A stretch of DNA of 12,920 bases from an uncultured Blautia sp. (GCA_900541985.1 UQLX01000049.1:1-12920); one strand, 5' to 3'. Shown: positions 1 through 7,694, numbered from the stretch's first letter. The notes: generated from the letters alone by a model not told the origin. Numbers and translations are program-made.

Positions 1-2
1 AA

Positions 3-24
3 GCCAATCCGATTTGGGATTGGC
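3..24. other. Perfect 8-bp inverted repeat at window start
   Basis: GCCAATCC (3-10) and GGATTGGC (17-24) are exact inverted complements around a 6-base loop. No T-run follows on the + strand, so it is not a convincing terminator in that direction. It could be the 3' hairpin of a gene lying to the left or part of a mobile-element end; the truncated context prevents a decision. Confidence 0.45.
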
Positions 25-59
25 ATCATAAAACAACCAGTTTCACGGATTCAGGAAAA

Positions 60-88
60 TTGATTTGAAGATGGAGATGCATTATAAT
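60..88 (+). promoter_or_regulatory. Upstream sigma-A-type promoter of MerR gene
   Basis: TTGATT (60-65) and a perfect TATAAT (83-88) are separated by exactly 17 bases, which matches the housekeeping sigma-factor consensus. It lies about 90 bases before the MerR start and upstream of a second promoter, so the regulator may have a basal and a regulated promoter. It is predicted from sequence only. Confidence 0.5.
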
Positions 89-103
89 TTTTGCAGGAAG
101 GTA

Positions 104-134
104 TTGACTCTCACATCATGAGAGGCAGTAGAGT
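104..134 (+). promoter_or_regulatory. MerR-type promoter with 19-bp spacer and operator palindrome
   Basis: TTGACT (104-109) is followed after 19 bases by TAGAGT (129-134). The spacer contains an inverted repeat with perfect 6-base arms, CTCTCA (108-113) and TGAGAG (119-124). An over-long spacer of 19-20 bp with a central palindrome is the hallmark of promoters activated by DNA distortion by MerR proteins. Since the next gene is a MerR regulator, autoregulation is the natural inference. Confidence 0.65.
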
Positions 135-175
135 GATATTGAGCTCAAGAATGTACAAAACCATGGAGGTACGAA

Positions 176-982
176 ATGTTAAAAATAGGTGATTTTTCAA
201 GATTATCCAGAGTCAGTATCCGAATGCTGCGCTATTATGATGAGGTGGGACTGTTAAAGCCGGAAAAAGTCGATGATTTTACTGGTTATCGTTATTACAG
301 TGAAGAACAGCTTCTTATCATGGGAAAAATCAATGCTCTGAAAGATATGGGATTTGGAGTAAGTGCGATTACAGAGATTATGAAAAGCAGCAATCCAAAA
401 GAAATTGAGCAGATTTTTCTGGTGCAGAAGGCTCAGCTTTTAGAAGAAGTAAAGGATCTCAACCATAGGATACGTTTTCTGGATACAGCCATAGAAAGGC
501 TGAGGAAGGACGAGATTATGAAGTATGATTGTATTATTAAACAGATGCCTGAGAGATATGTTGCCAGTGTAAGAAAGGTGATTCCAAAATATGAAGAGGA
601 AGGAAGACTCTGGCACATCCTGTTTTCTGAAACTGCAAAGTCTGGAATGATTCCATGTGGTCCGGCAATGGCGAAACTCCATGATAAGGAGTACAAGGAA
701 AATGATGTTGATGTAGAAGTTCAGATTGAAGTAAAGGGACATTATGAGAATACAGAAAATGTCACATTCTTCACAGAACCGGAAATGACAGTAGCAAGTG
801 CTACTTTTAAAGGATCTTATGAACAGTTTTCTGATGTGTATGCATCTCTGGCGGCGTGGGTTTCAGAAAATGGATATAAATTTGCAGGACCAATGATTGA
901 TGTGTACCATGTGAGTCCGAATGATACACGAAATCCGGATGAATTTGTGACAGAAATATGCTGTCCTGTTCATCAGATTTAA
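176..982 (+). CDS. MerR family transcriptional regulator with GyrI-like effector-binding domain
   Basis: This is a 268-residue one-component regulator of the BltR/BmrR/MtaN general type. Residues 1-70 form the winged HTH with the family signature (IGDFSRLSRVSIRMLRYYDE, then GLLKP and YRYYSEEQL). Residues about 75-110 are a charged helix rich in Leu, Glu and Lys, expected to be the dimer coiled coil. Residues about 115-268 look like the GyrI-like/BmrR C-terminal domain that binds amphipathic small molecules. GGAGGT at 165-170 sits 5 bases before the ATG, which supports the start. Family members usually activate their own gene and an adjacent exporter or detoxification gene; no such target is visible here, because the next gene is a phage tail gene behind a terminator. 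The inducer cannot be told from sequence. Confidence 0.9.
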   Translation: MLKIGDFSRLSRVSIRMLRYYDEVGLLKPEKVDDFTGYRYYSEEQLLIMGKINALKDMGFGVSAITEIMKSSNPKEIEQIFLVQKAQLLEEVKDLNHRIRFLDTAIERLRKDEIMKYDCIIKQMPERYVASVRKVIPKYEEEGRLWHILFSETAKSGMIPCGPAMAKLHDKEYKENDVDVEVQIEVKGHYENTENVTFFTEPEMTVASATFKGSYEQFSDVYASLAAWVSENGYKFAGPMIDVYHVSPNDTRNPDEFVTEICCPVHQI

Positions 983-1011
983 AGAAATTATAGTAGGTAG
1001 AAAGATTTTTG

Positions 1012-1044
1012 GAACATCTGTCAATTGTGGCAGGTGTTCTTTTT
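1012..1044 (+). terminator. Rho-independent terminator after the MerR gene
   Basis: GAACATCTG (1012-1020) pairs with CAGGTGTTC (1031-1039) through one G-U wobble, leaving a 10-base loop and a T-run from 1040 to 1044. It ends only 26 bases before the start of the tail gene, with no obvious promoter between. Its loop and closing bases closely resemble those of the terminator at 4308-4340. Confidence 0.75.
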
Positions 1045-1070
1045 ATGCATGGAATTAGGAGGTGTTGCTT

Positions 1071-2891
1071 TTGTACCCAGTAAGTGAAGCGTTCCTGTCA
1101 GCGGTGCAGGAGAACACAAGAAGATATTACTGGACTGGAAGAATTACCACAAAGGCAGGTGTGGTACATGAGTTTACAGAGAAGGATATTGTAAAGGGAA
1201 GCGGATACATTTCTTCCCAGTGTTGTGGAAATACAGAAATGGAACTTGGTACGGTGTATGCTGCAGAAATGGGGATTACACTATTTTCTGAAATCGACAG
1301 ATACACACTGGAAGATGCATTGGTGGAATTGTTCTATCATCTGTTGGTGAGAGAAGCATATGAAACTGTCCCGATGGGGATTTATGAAATCAGTGAAGCC
1401 AACCGTACTATCCGATGTCTGGAGATTAAGGCGTATGATTATATGCTCCGATTTGAAAAGGATTTCAATATCACGGAGACGATAGGAAATGCATATGAAA
1501 TCATCATGCTCTGCTGTAAGGCGTGCGGCGTGGAGTTTGCACATACCCAAGCAGAGATTGAATCCATGCCGAATGGTTCAGAGGTGCTTTCCATTTACAG
1601 TGAAAACGATATTGAAACCTACAGGGACGTGCTGTTTTATATCGGTCAGGTTCTTGGAGGTTTCTTTTGTATTAACCGTGAGGGAAAGCTAGAACTGCGT
1701 AAGTATGGAAATGAGCCAGTTATGAACATCAGCAACAAACAGAGGTTTTCCAGCAGCTTTTCTGATTTTATTACCAGATACACAGCAGTCAGTTCCACCA
1801 ATATGAAGACCCAGACAGCAGAATACTATGCGTTGGAAACAGATGACGGACTGACTATGAATCTCGGTGTGAATCCATTTCTCCAGTTTGGTGTGGATGA
1901 GACAAGGAAAGAACTGTGTGAACAGATTCTGGCAGACATTTCCGTGATTAAATATGTACCTTTTGATTCAGAAACCATTGGCAATCCGGCACTGGATTTG
2001 GGAGATGTACTTAAGTTCAGCGGCGGTCACGCAGATGAGGAACAGATTACCTGCATCACGTTCTCGCAGTGCAGAATTGGTGGAAAACATTCTTTGAGAT
2101 GTGTGGGAAAAAATCCGAGACTTGCAAAGGCAAAGTCAAGGAATGATAAGAACATTTCCGGGCTTTTGAATCAGGTGGATGCCGGAAAGATTGGGATTCA
2201 TACATTTTCCAATGCGTCTGCTTATACTCTGGCAGATACAGACACAAAGATTATCAGTATCGAATTTGCCACAACGGAAGAAAATCATGCCCAGTTCTTT
2301 GGACAGGTGGTTGTGAATGCGGTGGCATTGCAGACGGAGCATACCGAAAGTGCCAAAGGCACCATCACGATTCCAATGGCGGAGACGGATACAGAAACAG
2401 GAGAAGTGATAGAAAAGCTGTTATCTGTGGAAGTGGAACTTCCTGTTACATGGTCGGAGGATGGAAAGGTGTTCTGTTATGTGACCTTTGAACTGAATGA
2501 TTCCGTGATCACAGTACATTGCCCGGTGGAAACATGGCATAGTGGGAAACACATTCTTTCCTTATATTATCCGATTGAAAGTGTGGTGCCAAACATTACA
2601 AACACATTTAATGTGTATTTGCGAATGGAAAACGGAACAGGTACGGTTGGAATCGGAGATTGCATTGCATCCATCAGCGGTCAGGCAATGGCAGCGGCTG
2701 CAGCATGGGATGGAAAGATTGAGATTGAGGAAAAGGTTGGAAGATTTGTGATTGGCGGTGGAATAGATGCAAAGGGCATTACGGATACGGTTGCAACACA
2801 GATCATTGAATATGTGCAGAGAAGTTATACAGATCAGGTACAGGGAAGAACTGCGATTGGTGCATTCTGCTGTCCTGTGACTGTGGAATAG
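1071..2891 (+). CDS. Phage tail-tip / baseplate-like protein
   Basis: This is a 606-residue protein that I recognise by overall character as the tail-associated protein often found next to the holin-lysin block in Lachnospiraceae prophages. Its N terminus reads YPVSEAFLSAVQ followed by a beta-rich segment, and residues about 1-350 resemble siphophage minor tail (Tal-like) proteins. The distal part (about 355 onward) is beta-rich and may be an adhesive or carbohydrate-interacting region; this is inference. The start is chosen as TTG at 1071: AGGAGGTG at 1057-1064 ends 6 bases before it, whereas the GTG at 1062 lies inside the ribosome binding site. It is probably co-transcribed with the next gene (9 bases apart). 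The gene appears intact, but the expected upstream tail genes are missing and a terminator lies just in front. Confidence 0.7.
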   Translation: MYPVSEAFLSAVQENTRRYYWTGRITTKAGVVHEFTEKDIVKGSGYISSQCCGNTEMELGTVYAAEMGITLFSEIDRYTLEDALVELFYHLLVREAYETVPMGIYEISEANRTIRCLEIKAYDYMLRFEKDFNITETIGNAYEIIMLCCKACGVEFAHTQAEIESMPNGSEVLSIYSENDIETYRDVLFYIGQVLGGFFCINREGKLELRKYGNEPVMNISNKQRFSSSFSDFITRYTAVSSTNMKTQTAEYYALETDDGLTMNLGVNPFLQFGVDETRKELCEQILADISVIKYVPFDSETIGNPALDLGDVLKFSGGHADEEQITCITFSQCRIGGKHSLRCVGKNPRLAKAKSRNDKNISGLLNQVDAGKIGIHTFSNASAYTLADTDTKIISIEFATTEENHAQFFGQVVVNAVALQTEHTESAKGTITIPMAETDTETGEVIEKLLSVEVELPVTWSEDGKVFCYVTFELNDSVITVHCPVETWHSGKHILSLYYPIESVVPNITNTFNVYLRMENGTGTVGIGDCIASISGQAMAAAAAWDGKIEIEEKVGRFVIGGGIDAKGITDTVATQIIEYVQRSYTDQVQGRTAIGAFCCPVTVE

Positions 2892-2900
2892 GAGGTCTAT

Positions 2901-4298
2901 ATGAAATTGAAAGGAACAGCAGTCATTGAACTGACGGATGTGAATACCAATGAGGTTGAAACTTATGTGGAAGAGAACATGGTGACGAATGCGGTAAATA
3001 ACATTCTGGGATTTAATCCGATGGCTGTGTTTTATTGTGAGGAGGAATACAATACCGGCATTGTCTGGACAGATAATCTCTTGCCGATCTGCCCGAACAT
3101 GATTGGCGGCATTCTGCTTTTTCCAAAGGCGTTAGAAGAAAATGCAGATAATTTGTACGTGCAGTCTGACAATCTGCCGGTGGCTTATGCATCCAATGAT
3201 GTCAATTCAACGGCGAATACAGCAAGGGGAAGCTTGAACCTGACAGAGAGCAAGGCACTGGATAATGGGTATAAATTTGTATGGGAGTTTACTGCCAGCC
3301 AGGGCAATGGAACGATTGCGGCAATGGCTCTTACCAGTGCTCTGGGTGGTCAGAATGGATTTGGCAGCAGTGTTGCAGATGCCAGTACCTTTTTACAGTT
3401 GAAAGAAGTGGACATTGGAAATCTTGGTCTGGAAAAGCAGATGGTGTTGTTTGAAACAGCGGAGGTGGATTTTGAAAATGATATTTTGTATTCCATCACA
3501 TTTGAGGATTCCAGTGTGCGTGTGCGAAAAATACGTATTCCTATTTTCAGTATCGGATTGAATGAAAATATCAATGATTCTACTTATATGGTATTGGAAG
3601 ATAAGGTGATTCCGGCATCAACATTTCAGTTCTTAGGCAGTTACACGTTATATGGAGAATTTCTGGATGGCCAGGACGGATACTGGTATGGATTTTCCAA
3701 TGAAGAAAATTCTTCTGGGGATGCAATCATGCTCTGGGTGAAGATTTCCAAAACGGATTATTCCATTGAGGAAGGTTCGTGGACGTTATCCAATGCATAC
3801 CTGCAGGCAGTAGGCGAGAGGGCAACGGATTCCAGTTATCCAGAAAGAATCTGTAACTGTTGCATGAGAAATGGGTATCTGTATGTACCTTCTTATAATA
3901 AGAAGGGAATCTATAAGATCAATGTCAGCAATTCTGCGGATGTGACGTTGATTGAGTTCGGCTTTACGTCTGGTGGTAATCCGCTGTGTGAATCGGGAAC
4001 CTGTGAATTGTATATGACGCTGATAGGGGATTTGATCATCGGTGCGGATTTCCAGATTACGGCGGATGATACGGTCATCAAGACTAAAGGAAATGAAAGG
4101 CTGAATCATACGGCAACACCGCTATTTCAGTATAAACATTTCCTGTTAGGCTGGGGTGGCAGTTATGGAAATGAGTATAGGACCATGTATCTCTTGACTC
4201 CGTATCTGGCAACTATTAACAATTTATCCTCAGCGGTGGTAAAGACCACGGATAAGACCATGAAGATTACCTATACGCTGACGGAAGAAACAGAATAA
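2901..4298 (+). CDS. Phage structural protein, probable tail fibre or receptor-binding component
   Basis: This is a 465-residue protein with no enzyme motif that I can see. GGAGG at 2891-2895 precedes the ATG. The N-terminal 40 residues (start MKLKGTAVIELTDVNTNEVE) look like a short attachment segment; the rest is rich in Gly, Asn, Ser, Thr and aromatic residues with alternating hydrophobics, as in beta-sandwich or propeller-like structures. It follows the tail-tip gene by 9 bases and is closed by a terminator, which is the usual place for the last tail gene before lysis. Host-surface binding is inferred from position and composition only. I do not recognise a named family. Confidence 0.55.
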   Translation: MKLKGTAVIELTDVNTNEVETYVEENMVTNAVNNILGFNPMAVFYCEEEYNTGIVWTDNLLPICPNMIGGILLFPKALEENADNLYVQSDNLPVAYASNDVNSTANTARGSLNLTESKALDNGYKFVWEFTASQGNGTIAAMALTSALGGQNGFGSSVADASTFLQLKEVDIGNLGLEKQMVLFETAEVDFENDILYSITFEDSSVRVRKIRIPIFSIGLNENINDSTYMVLEDKVIPASTFQFLGSYTLYGEFLDGQDGYWYGFSNEENSSGDAIMLWVKISKTDYSIEEGSWTLSNAYLQAVGERATDSSYPERICNCCMRNGYLYVPSYNKKGIYKINVSNSADVTLIEFGFTSGGNPLCESGTCELYMTLIGDLIIGADFQITADDTVIKTKGNERLNHTATPLFQYKHFLLGWGGSYGNEYRTMYLLTPYLATINNLSSAVVKTTDKTMKITYTLTEETE

Positions 4299-4307
4299 CT
4301 ATTGATG

Positions 4308-4340
4308 AAAGGCGATTGTCCATAGTGGCAGTCGCTTTTT
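4308..4340 (+). terminator. Rho-independent terminator between tail and lysis genes
   Basis: AAAGGCGATTG (4308-4318) pairs with CAGTCGCTTTT (4329-4339) through G-U wobbles, with a 10-base loop and a T-run at 4336-4340. It separates the structural genes from the holin, which starts 30 bases later. No clear promoter is seen in that gap, so it may act as a partial terminator that sets the ratio of structural to lysis transcripts. Confidence 0.75.
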
Positions 4341-4370
4341 CTATACAAAAATTTAAGGAGGATTTTCGTT

Positions 4371-4799
4371 ATGAAAGAGTTTTGGAATGTGATTCAGATG
4401 GTGTTCACTGCGGTGGGCGGATGGCTCGGTTATTTTCTGGGCGGTTATGATGGCCTTTTGTATGCACTGGTCGTGTTCATGGTGGCGGACTATATCACAG
4501 GAGTCATGTGTGCGGTTTCTGACAAGAAACTGTCCAGTGCAGTTGGCTTTAAGGGCATCTGTAGGAAGGTACTTATTTTGATGCTTGTAGGCATTGCAAA
4601 TCTTCTGGATGTACAGGTCATTGGAACGGGTGCAGTATTAAGGACTGCTGTGATTTTCTTCTATCTGTCCAATGAAGGTGTGTCTTTACTGGAGAATGCG
4701 GCGCATCTGGGTTTGCCGATTCCGGAGAAGTTAAAGGCAATTTTGGCACAGCTCCATGACAGGGCAGAAGGGGATGGTGATGACAATGAAGTTGGTTAA
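4371..4799 (+). CDS. Phage holin (toxin secretion/phage lysis holin, holin_4_1 type)
   Basis: This is a 142-residue, strongly hydrophobic protein with the pattern of the Bacteriophage_holin_4_1 family: an N-terminal pair of membrane segments (about residues 10-48, including LYALVVFMVADYITGVMCAV), the conserved stretch DKKLSSAVGFKGICRKV, a third segment (about 66-84) and a fourth (about 88-106), then a charged tail ending in Asp/Glu. GGAGG lies at a good distance before the ATG. Holins form lesions in the cytoplasmic membrane at the end of the lytic cycle so the endolysin can reach the wall. The stop overlaps the start of the downstream endolysin gene, which implies translational coupling. Family length is about 130-145 residues, so it looks complete. 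Confidence 0.9.
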   Translation: MKEFWNVIQMVFTAVGGWLGYFLGGYDGLLYALVVFMVADYITGVMCAVSDKKLSSAVGFKGICRKVLILMLVGIANLLDVQVIGTGAVLRTAVIFFYLSNEGVSLLENAAHLGLPIPEKLKAILAQLHDRAEGDGDDNEVG

Positions 4800-6300
4800 G
4801 AGTTTATTGACAAAGAATCCGTGCTATAAAGCCGAAAAGAAGATTACAGTAAAGGGGCTTATGCTCCATAGTGTAGGGTGTCCTCAGCCGAGGGCATCCG
4901 TTTTTATTAACAGTTGGAACAGGGCAGATTATGATAATGCCTGTGTTCATGCATTTATTGATGGGAATGACGGAACTGTGTATCAGACACTTCCGTGGAA
5001 TCATCGAGGATGGCATTGTGCATCCGGTAAAAACGGTTCTGGGAATAATACTCACATCGGAGTAGAGATGTGTGAACCAGCTTGTATCAAATATACTGGT
5101 GGTTCGACTTTTACCTGTTCCGATAAGGCGACTGCAAAAGCTGTGGCAAAGCGAACTTATGAAGTTGCTGTGGAATTGTTCGCCATGCTCTGTAAAGAAT
5201 ATGACCTGAATCCGACAGCAGAGGGTGTTATTATCAGTCATGCAGAAGGGCATAAAAGAGGAATTGCAAGTAATCATGGAGATCCGGAACATCTTTGGAG
5301 ACAGCTTGGTATGGGATATACAATGGATGGATTCCGTAAGGATGTAAAGGCTGCCATGAAAGAAACAGTATCCGGTACACAGGCAACAGTATTTGCAAAT
5401 CTTTCTGAAAAGGAAGTGATTGCAAAGGTTGGGGCATTATTTACTGCTGATCAGAAGAAAAGCGGCATTCTTGCATCAGTGTCTCTGGCTCAGTTCATTT
5501 TGGAGAGTGGATACGGCAAGAGTGAACTTGCCCAGAATGCCAATAACTGTTTTGGCATGAAGAAATCTTTATCCGGTAACACATGGAGTGGTTCAGTATG
5601 GGATGGAAAATCTGTGTACACAAAACAGACGAAGGAGCAGAATGCAGATGGTTCTTATGAAACCATTACAGCAGATTTCCGTAAGTATGCGTGTGTGGAA
5701 GATTCTATTGCTGACCACAGTGCCTATCTGCTTGGTGCCATGAATGGCAGTAAGAAGAGGTATGAGGGCATTGCCGGAATGACGGATTATAAGAAGGTGG
5801 TGCAGCTCATCAAAGATGGTGGGTATGCCACAAGCCTTACTTATGTGGAGAAACTATGCTCCATCATTGAGAAGTGGAATCTGACACAGTATGATGTAAA
5901 AGAGACTACTACAGAAACAGAGAAGTGGTACAGAGTCCGTAAGAGTTGGGAAAATGCAAAGAGCCAGAAGGGTGCCTATAAGGTACTGAAGAATGCCAAA
6001 GCATGTGCAAATAAGAATGAAGGGTATTCTGTTTATGATTGGAATGGCAATGTGGTGTATGCACCATCAAAGTCATCTGAGCCGGAGCAGAAAAAGGTTT
6101 CTTACCGTGTGCGTGTCAGCATTAAGAATCTGAATATCAGAAAAGGTCCTGGTACACATTTTGCAAAGACAGGAGCATATACCGGAGTGGGTGTGTTTAC
6201 TATTGTTGCAGAGAGTGTAGGGCTTGGTTCTGAAAAAGGATGGGGCAAGCTGAAAAGCGGTGCCGGATGGATTAGTCTGGATTATGCGAAGAAAATATAA
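4780..6300 (+). CDS. Endolysin: N-acetylmuramoyl-L-alanine amidase with glucosaminidase, SPOR-like and SH3 domains
   Basis: This is a 506-residue modular cell-wall hydrolase. Residues about 20-185 are an Amidase_2/PGRP-type zinc domain: His30 in GLMLHSVG and the segment ISHAEGHKRGIASNHGDPEH (from about 151, with Asp168) supply the expected metal ligands. Residues about 205-370 are a glucosaminidase domain, with the catalytic Glu242 in LESGYG and the NANNCFGMK motif. Residues about 382-428 (WYRVRKSWENAKSQKGAYKV) resemble a SPOR-like peptidoglycan-binding segment. Residues 440-506 are an SH3-type domain (LNIRKGPGTHFAKTG). Two wall-cutting activities are thus combined with two likely binding domains. 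The start is ATG 4780, 6 bases after AAGGGG; ATG 4756 and ATG 4786 are alternatives. It overlaps the holin by 20 bases. It has no signal peptide, which fits holin-dependent release. Confidence 0.9.
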   Translation: MTMKLVKSLLTKNPCYKAEKKITVKGLMLHSVGCPQPRASVFINSWNRADYDNACVHAFIDGNDGTVYQTLPWNHRGWHCASGKNGSGNNTHIGVEMCEPACIKYTGGSTFTCSDKATAKAVAKRTYEVAVELFAMLCKEYDLNPTAEGVIISHAEGHKRGIASNHGDPEHLWRQLGMGYTMDGFRKDVKAAMKETVSGTQATVFANLSEKEVIAKVGALFTADQKKSGILASVSLAQFILESGYGKSELAQNANNCFGMKKSLSGNTWSGSVWDGKSVYTKQTKEQNADGSYETITADFRKYACVEDSIADHSAYLLGAMNGSKKRYEGIAGMTDYKKVVQLIKDGGYATSLTYVEKLCSIIEKWNLTQYDVKETTTETEKWYRVRKSWENAKSQKGAYKVLKNAKACANKNEGYSVYDWNGNVVYAPSKSSEPEQKKVSYRVRVSIKNLNIRKGPGTHFAKTGAYTGVGVFTIVAESVGLGSEKGWGKLKSGAGWISLDYAKKI

Positions 6301-6313
6301 TATGTAGTGAATT

Positions 6314-6353
6314 GACCTGTGAGTGCTGGTTGTGGTGCTCGCAGGTCTTTTTT
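6314..6353 (+). terminator. Strong terminator after the lysis cassette
   Basis: GACCTGTGAGTGC (6314-6326) pairs over 13 positions (three G-U wobbles) with GTGCTCGCAGGTC (6335-6347), with an 8-base loop and six T at 6348-6353. It ends late phage transcription before the MerR cassette. Confidence 0.9.
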
Positions 6354-6382
6354 ATTTATTTTTCAAAATAAATAAAAAAGTA

Positions 6383-6413
6383 TTGCTTTGCCCTAAGGAC
6401 AATGTTGTATACT
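6383..6413 (+). promoter_or_regulatory. MerR-type promoter of the second MerR operon
   Basis: TTGCTT (6383-6388) and TATACT (6408-6413) are 19 bases apart. The spacer holds the near-palindrome TTGCCCTAAGGACAA (6388-6402), in which the outer TTG/CAA and inner CCT/AGG pair. The long spacer and centred dyad are what MerR-type activators use. A further small dyad, CTGAT/ATCAG (6412-6424), lies over the expected transcription start and runs into the ribosome binding site. Confidence 0.7.
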
Positions 6414-6436
6414 GATGATATCAGGAGGTGATTCAG

Positions 6437-7297
6437 ATGGGGTATAAGGTGAAATGGGTTGAGGAAAATCTGGGAGTGACAAGAAAAGCACTTCGTGGAT
6501 TTGAGAAAGCCGGTCTTATGCCGGAAAATAAAGATAGACAGTATCGAGATTATGACGATGATGATATCGATCGTATATGGACCATCAGAGTATTACAGGG
6601 AATGGGATATTCTCTTAAAGAGATTGCAGACATGGTTACTGATGAGGATTTTGATTTTGATGATTCTATAGCTCAAAAGGTTTTGGAGTTAGAGGAAGAG
6701 AAAAAGAAAATCGAACGTCATTTAGGCTATGCAAGGACAATCAAGTTAACAGGTAGATTTCCATCAAGACCAAAGAAAATGGGTAAAGTGAAATTTGAAG
6801 AATTTCAGAATAAAGCCATCGAAGGGTGGAATATTATGGATGACCCTCAAAGTACAGAGTATGCAAAATTGGCGGAGACGATTTTATCAAAATCACCTGA
6901 GGAATGGGATAATACCGATTTGGGTCGTATGATTTCCAGTTTGGAATCGGTGTTGACTTTAGATGTGGACCTACTTTTAGCAGAATATGTTCTCCCCAAA
7001 GCAATTATTAAGAAACGGAATTTAGGGGCTGATCATCCTGATATTCAGTTCATGATTAAAATGATATATGAAAATCAGAATGCTTTAGGAGCTGTATATG
7101 GTATGGAAGGAGATATGACAGTTAAACAATTTTCGAGATTTTATTCATCGAGTTATTTATCTGGTGATGTTGCAAAATTGAAAACTCGTGACTATATCAA
7201 AGAAGAATGTGAATTTATAGCTGAGGCAGTTGCAATCTTTGGTGGATATAAAAATTATGATGAATTGATAGAAGAAGAACTACGATACGGTAGATAA
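6437..7297 (+). CDS. MerR family regulator with an uncharacterised C-terminal domain
   Basis: This is a 286-residue protein. Residues about 1-70 are a MerR-like HTH: VEENLGVTRKALRGFEKAGL, then the wing YRDYDDDDIDRIWTIRVLQG and the second helical pair MGYSLKEIADMV. Residues about 77-100 are a Glu/Lys-rich helix, shorter than a usual dimer coil. Residues 105-286 are helical and do not match the GyrI-like or TipAS domains as I know them, so the signal sensed is unknown. No cysteine cluster typical of metal-sensing MerR proteins is present. The start is ATG 6437, 6 bases after AGGAGGTG (6423-6430); the GTG at 6428 is inside the ribosome binding site. It is the first gene of a three-gene operon (22 and 11 bases to the next genes) with its own MerR-type promoter, so it is probably autoregulated. 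It is not a close relative of the MerR gene at 176. Confidence 0.8.
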   Translation: MGYKVKWVEENLGVTRKALRGFEKAGLMPENKDRQYRDYDDDDIDRIWTIRVLQGMGYSLKEIADMVTDEDFDFDDSIAQKVLELEEEKKKIERHLGYARTIKLTGRFPSRPKKMGKVKFEEFQNKAIEGWNIMDDPQSTEYAKLAETILSKSPEEWDNTDLGRMISSLESVLTLDVDLLLAEYVLPKAIIKKRNLGADHPDIQFMIKMIYENQNALGAVYGMEGDMTVKQFSRFYSSSYLSGDVAKLKTRDYIKEECEFIAEAVAIFGGYKNYDELIEEELRYGR

Positions 7298-7319
7298 AAG
7301 AAAGGTATGGTAAGAAATT

Positions 7320-7694
7320 ATGAGTAATTTGGGAGGATATCAATGGCTTACTACAACTGCTAAGAAAGTTGGAGGCCCTAGAAATTTGGTGCTGATAATC
7401 GCTGGTACTGGAGCCGCAACATATAAGGGCGGTGAGATTCTTGTGAAGAAGGGTATAAAAGCCATTAAAAAGAAACGCATGGAGAAGAAAGAAGTAGCAA
7501 AATCTAATATCAGACAGTATGAGGTGAAAACGTCCGGTGTTAGTAATGAGGGCTTAACATTCAAAATAGGTGAATATTTCAAAGTTTTGGAAGCCGATGG
7601 AGATGCTGTGTTGATTGAAAAAATAGGAGATGAAAATAATCCTTATTTTGTATCAGCGGAGTTATTGAAAGACATATCAGATTATAAAAATTAG
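7320..7694 (+). CDS. Small protein of unknown function, probably membrane-anchored
   Basis: This is a 124-residue protein that I do not recognise. Residues about 22-42 (NLVLIIAGTGAATYKGGEIL) form a moderately hydrophobic stretch that may be a membrane helix, followed by a very basic run (residues 43-58, many Lys and Arg), which would place the C terminus in the cytoplasm by the positive-inside rule. Residues about 65-120 alternate hydrophobic and charged residues (GEYFKVLEADGDAVLIEKI), suggesting a small beta-barrel, perhaps SH3-like. The ribosome binding site (AAAGG about 17 bases upstream, then a purine-rich stretch) is weak, so translation may depend on coupling to the MerR gene 22 bases before it. 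Its role is unknown; operon position makes it a likely target of the regulator. Confidence 0.65.
   Translation: MSNLGGYQWLTTTAKKVGGPRNLVLIIAGTGAATYKGGEILVKKGIKAIKKKRMEKKEVAKSNIRQYEVKTSGVSNEGLTFKIGEYFKVLEADGDAVLIEKIGDENNPYFVSAELLKDISDYKN

Noticed and set aside
3786..4109. 107-codon reverse-strand ORF within the second tail gene
   Set aside because: It is fully inside a well-supported + strand gene and the product has no recognisable features.
4316..4347. Possible promoter TTGTCC/TATACA before the holin
   Set aside because: The spacing is 20 bases and the -35 box lies within a terminator stem; there is no MerR-type dyad to justify the long spacer.
4804..5292. 162-codon reverse-strand ORF within the endolysin gene
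   Set aside because: It lies opposite the highly conserved amidase domain, has a low-complexity Ser/Thr/Cys/Ile-rich product and no supporting ribosome site; it is a shadow.
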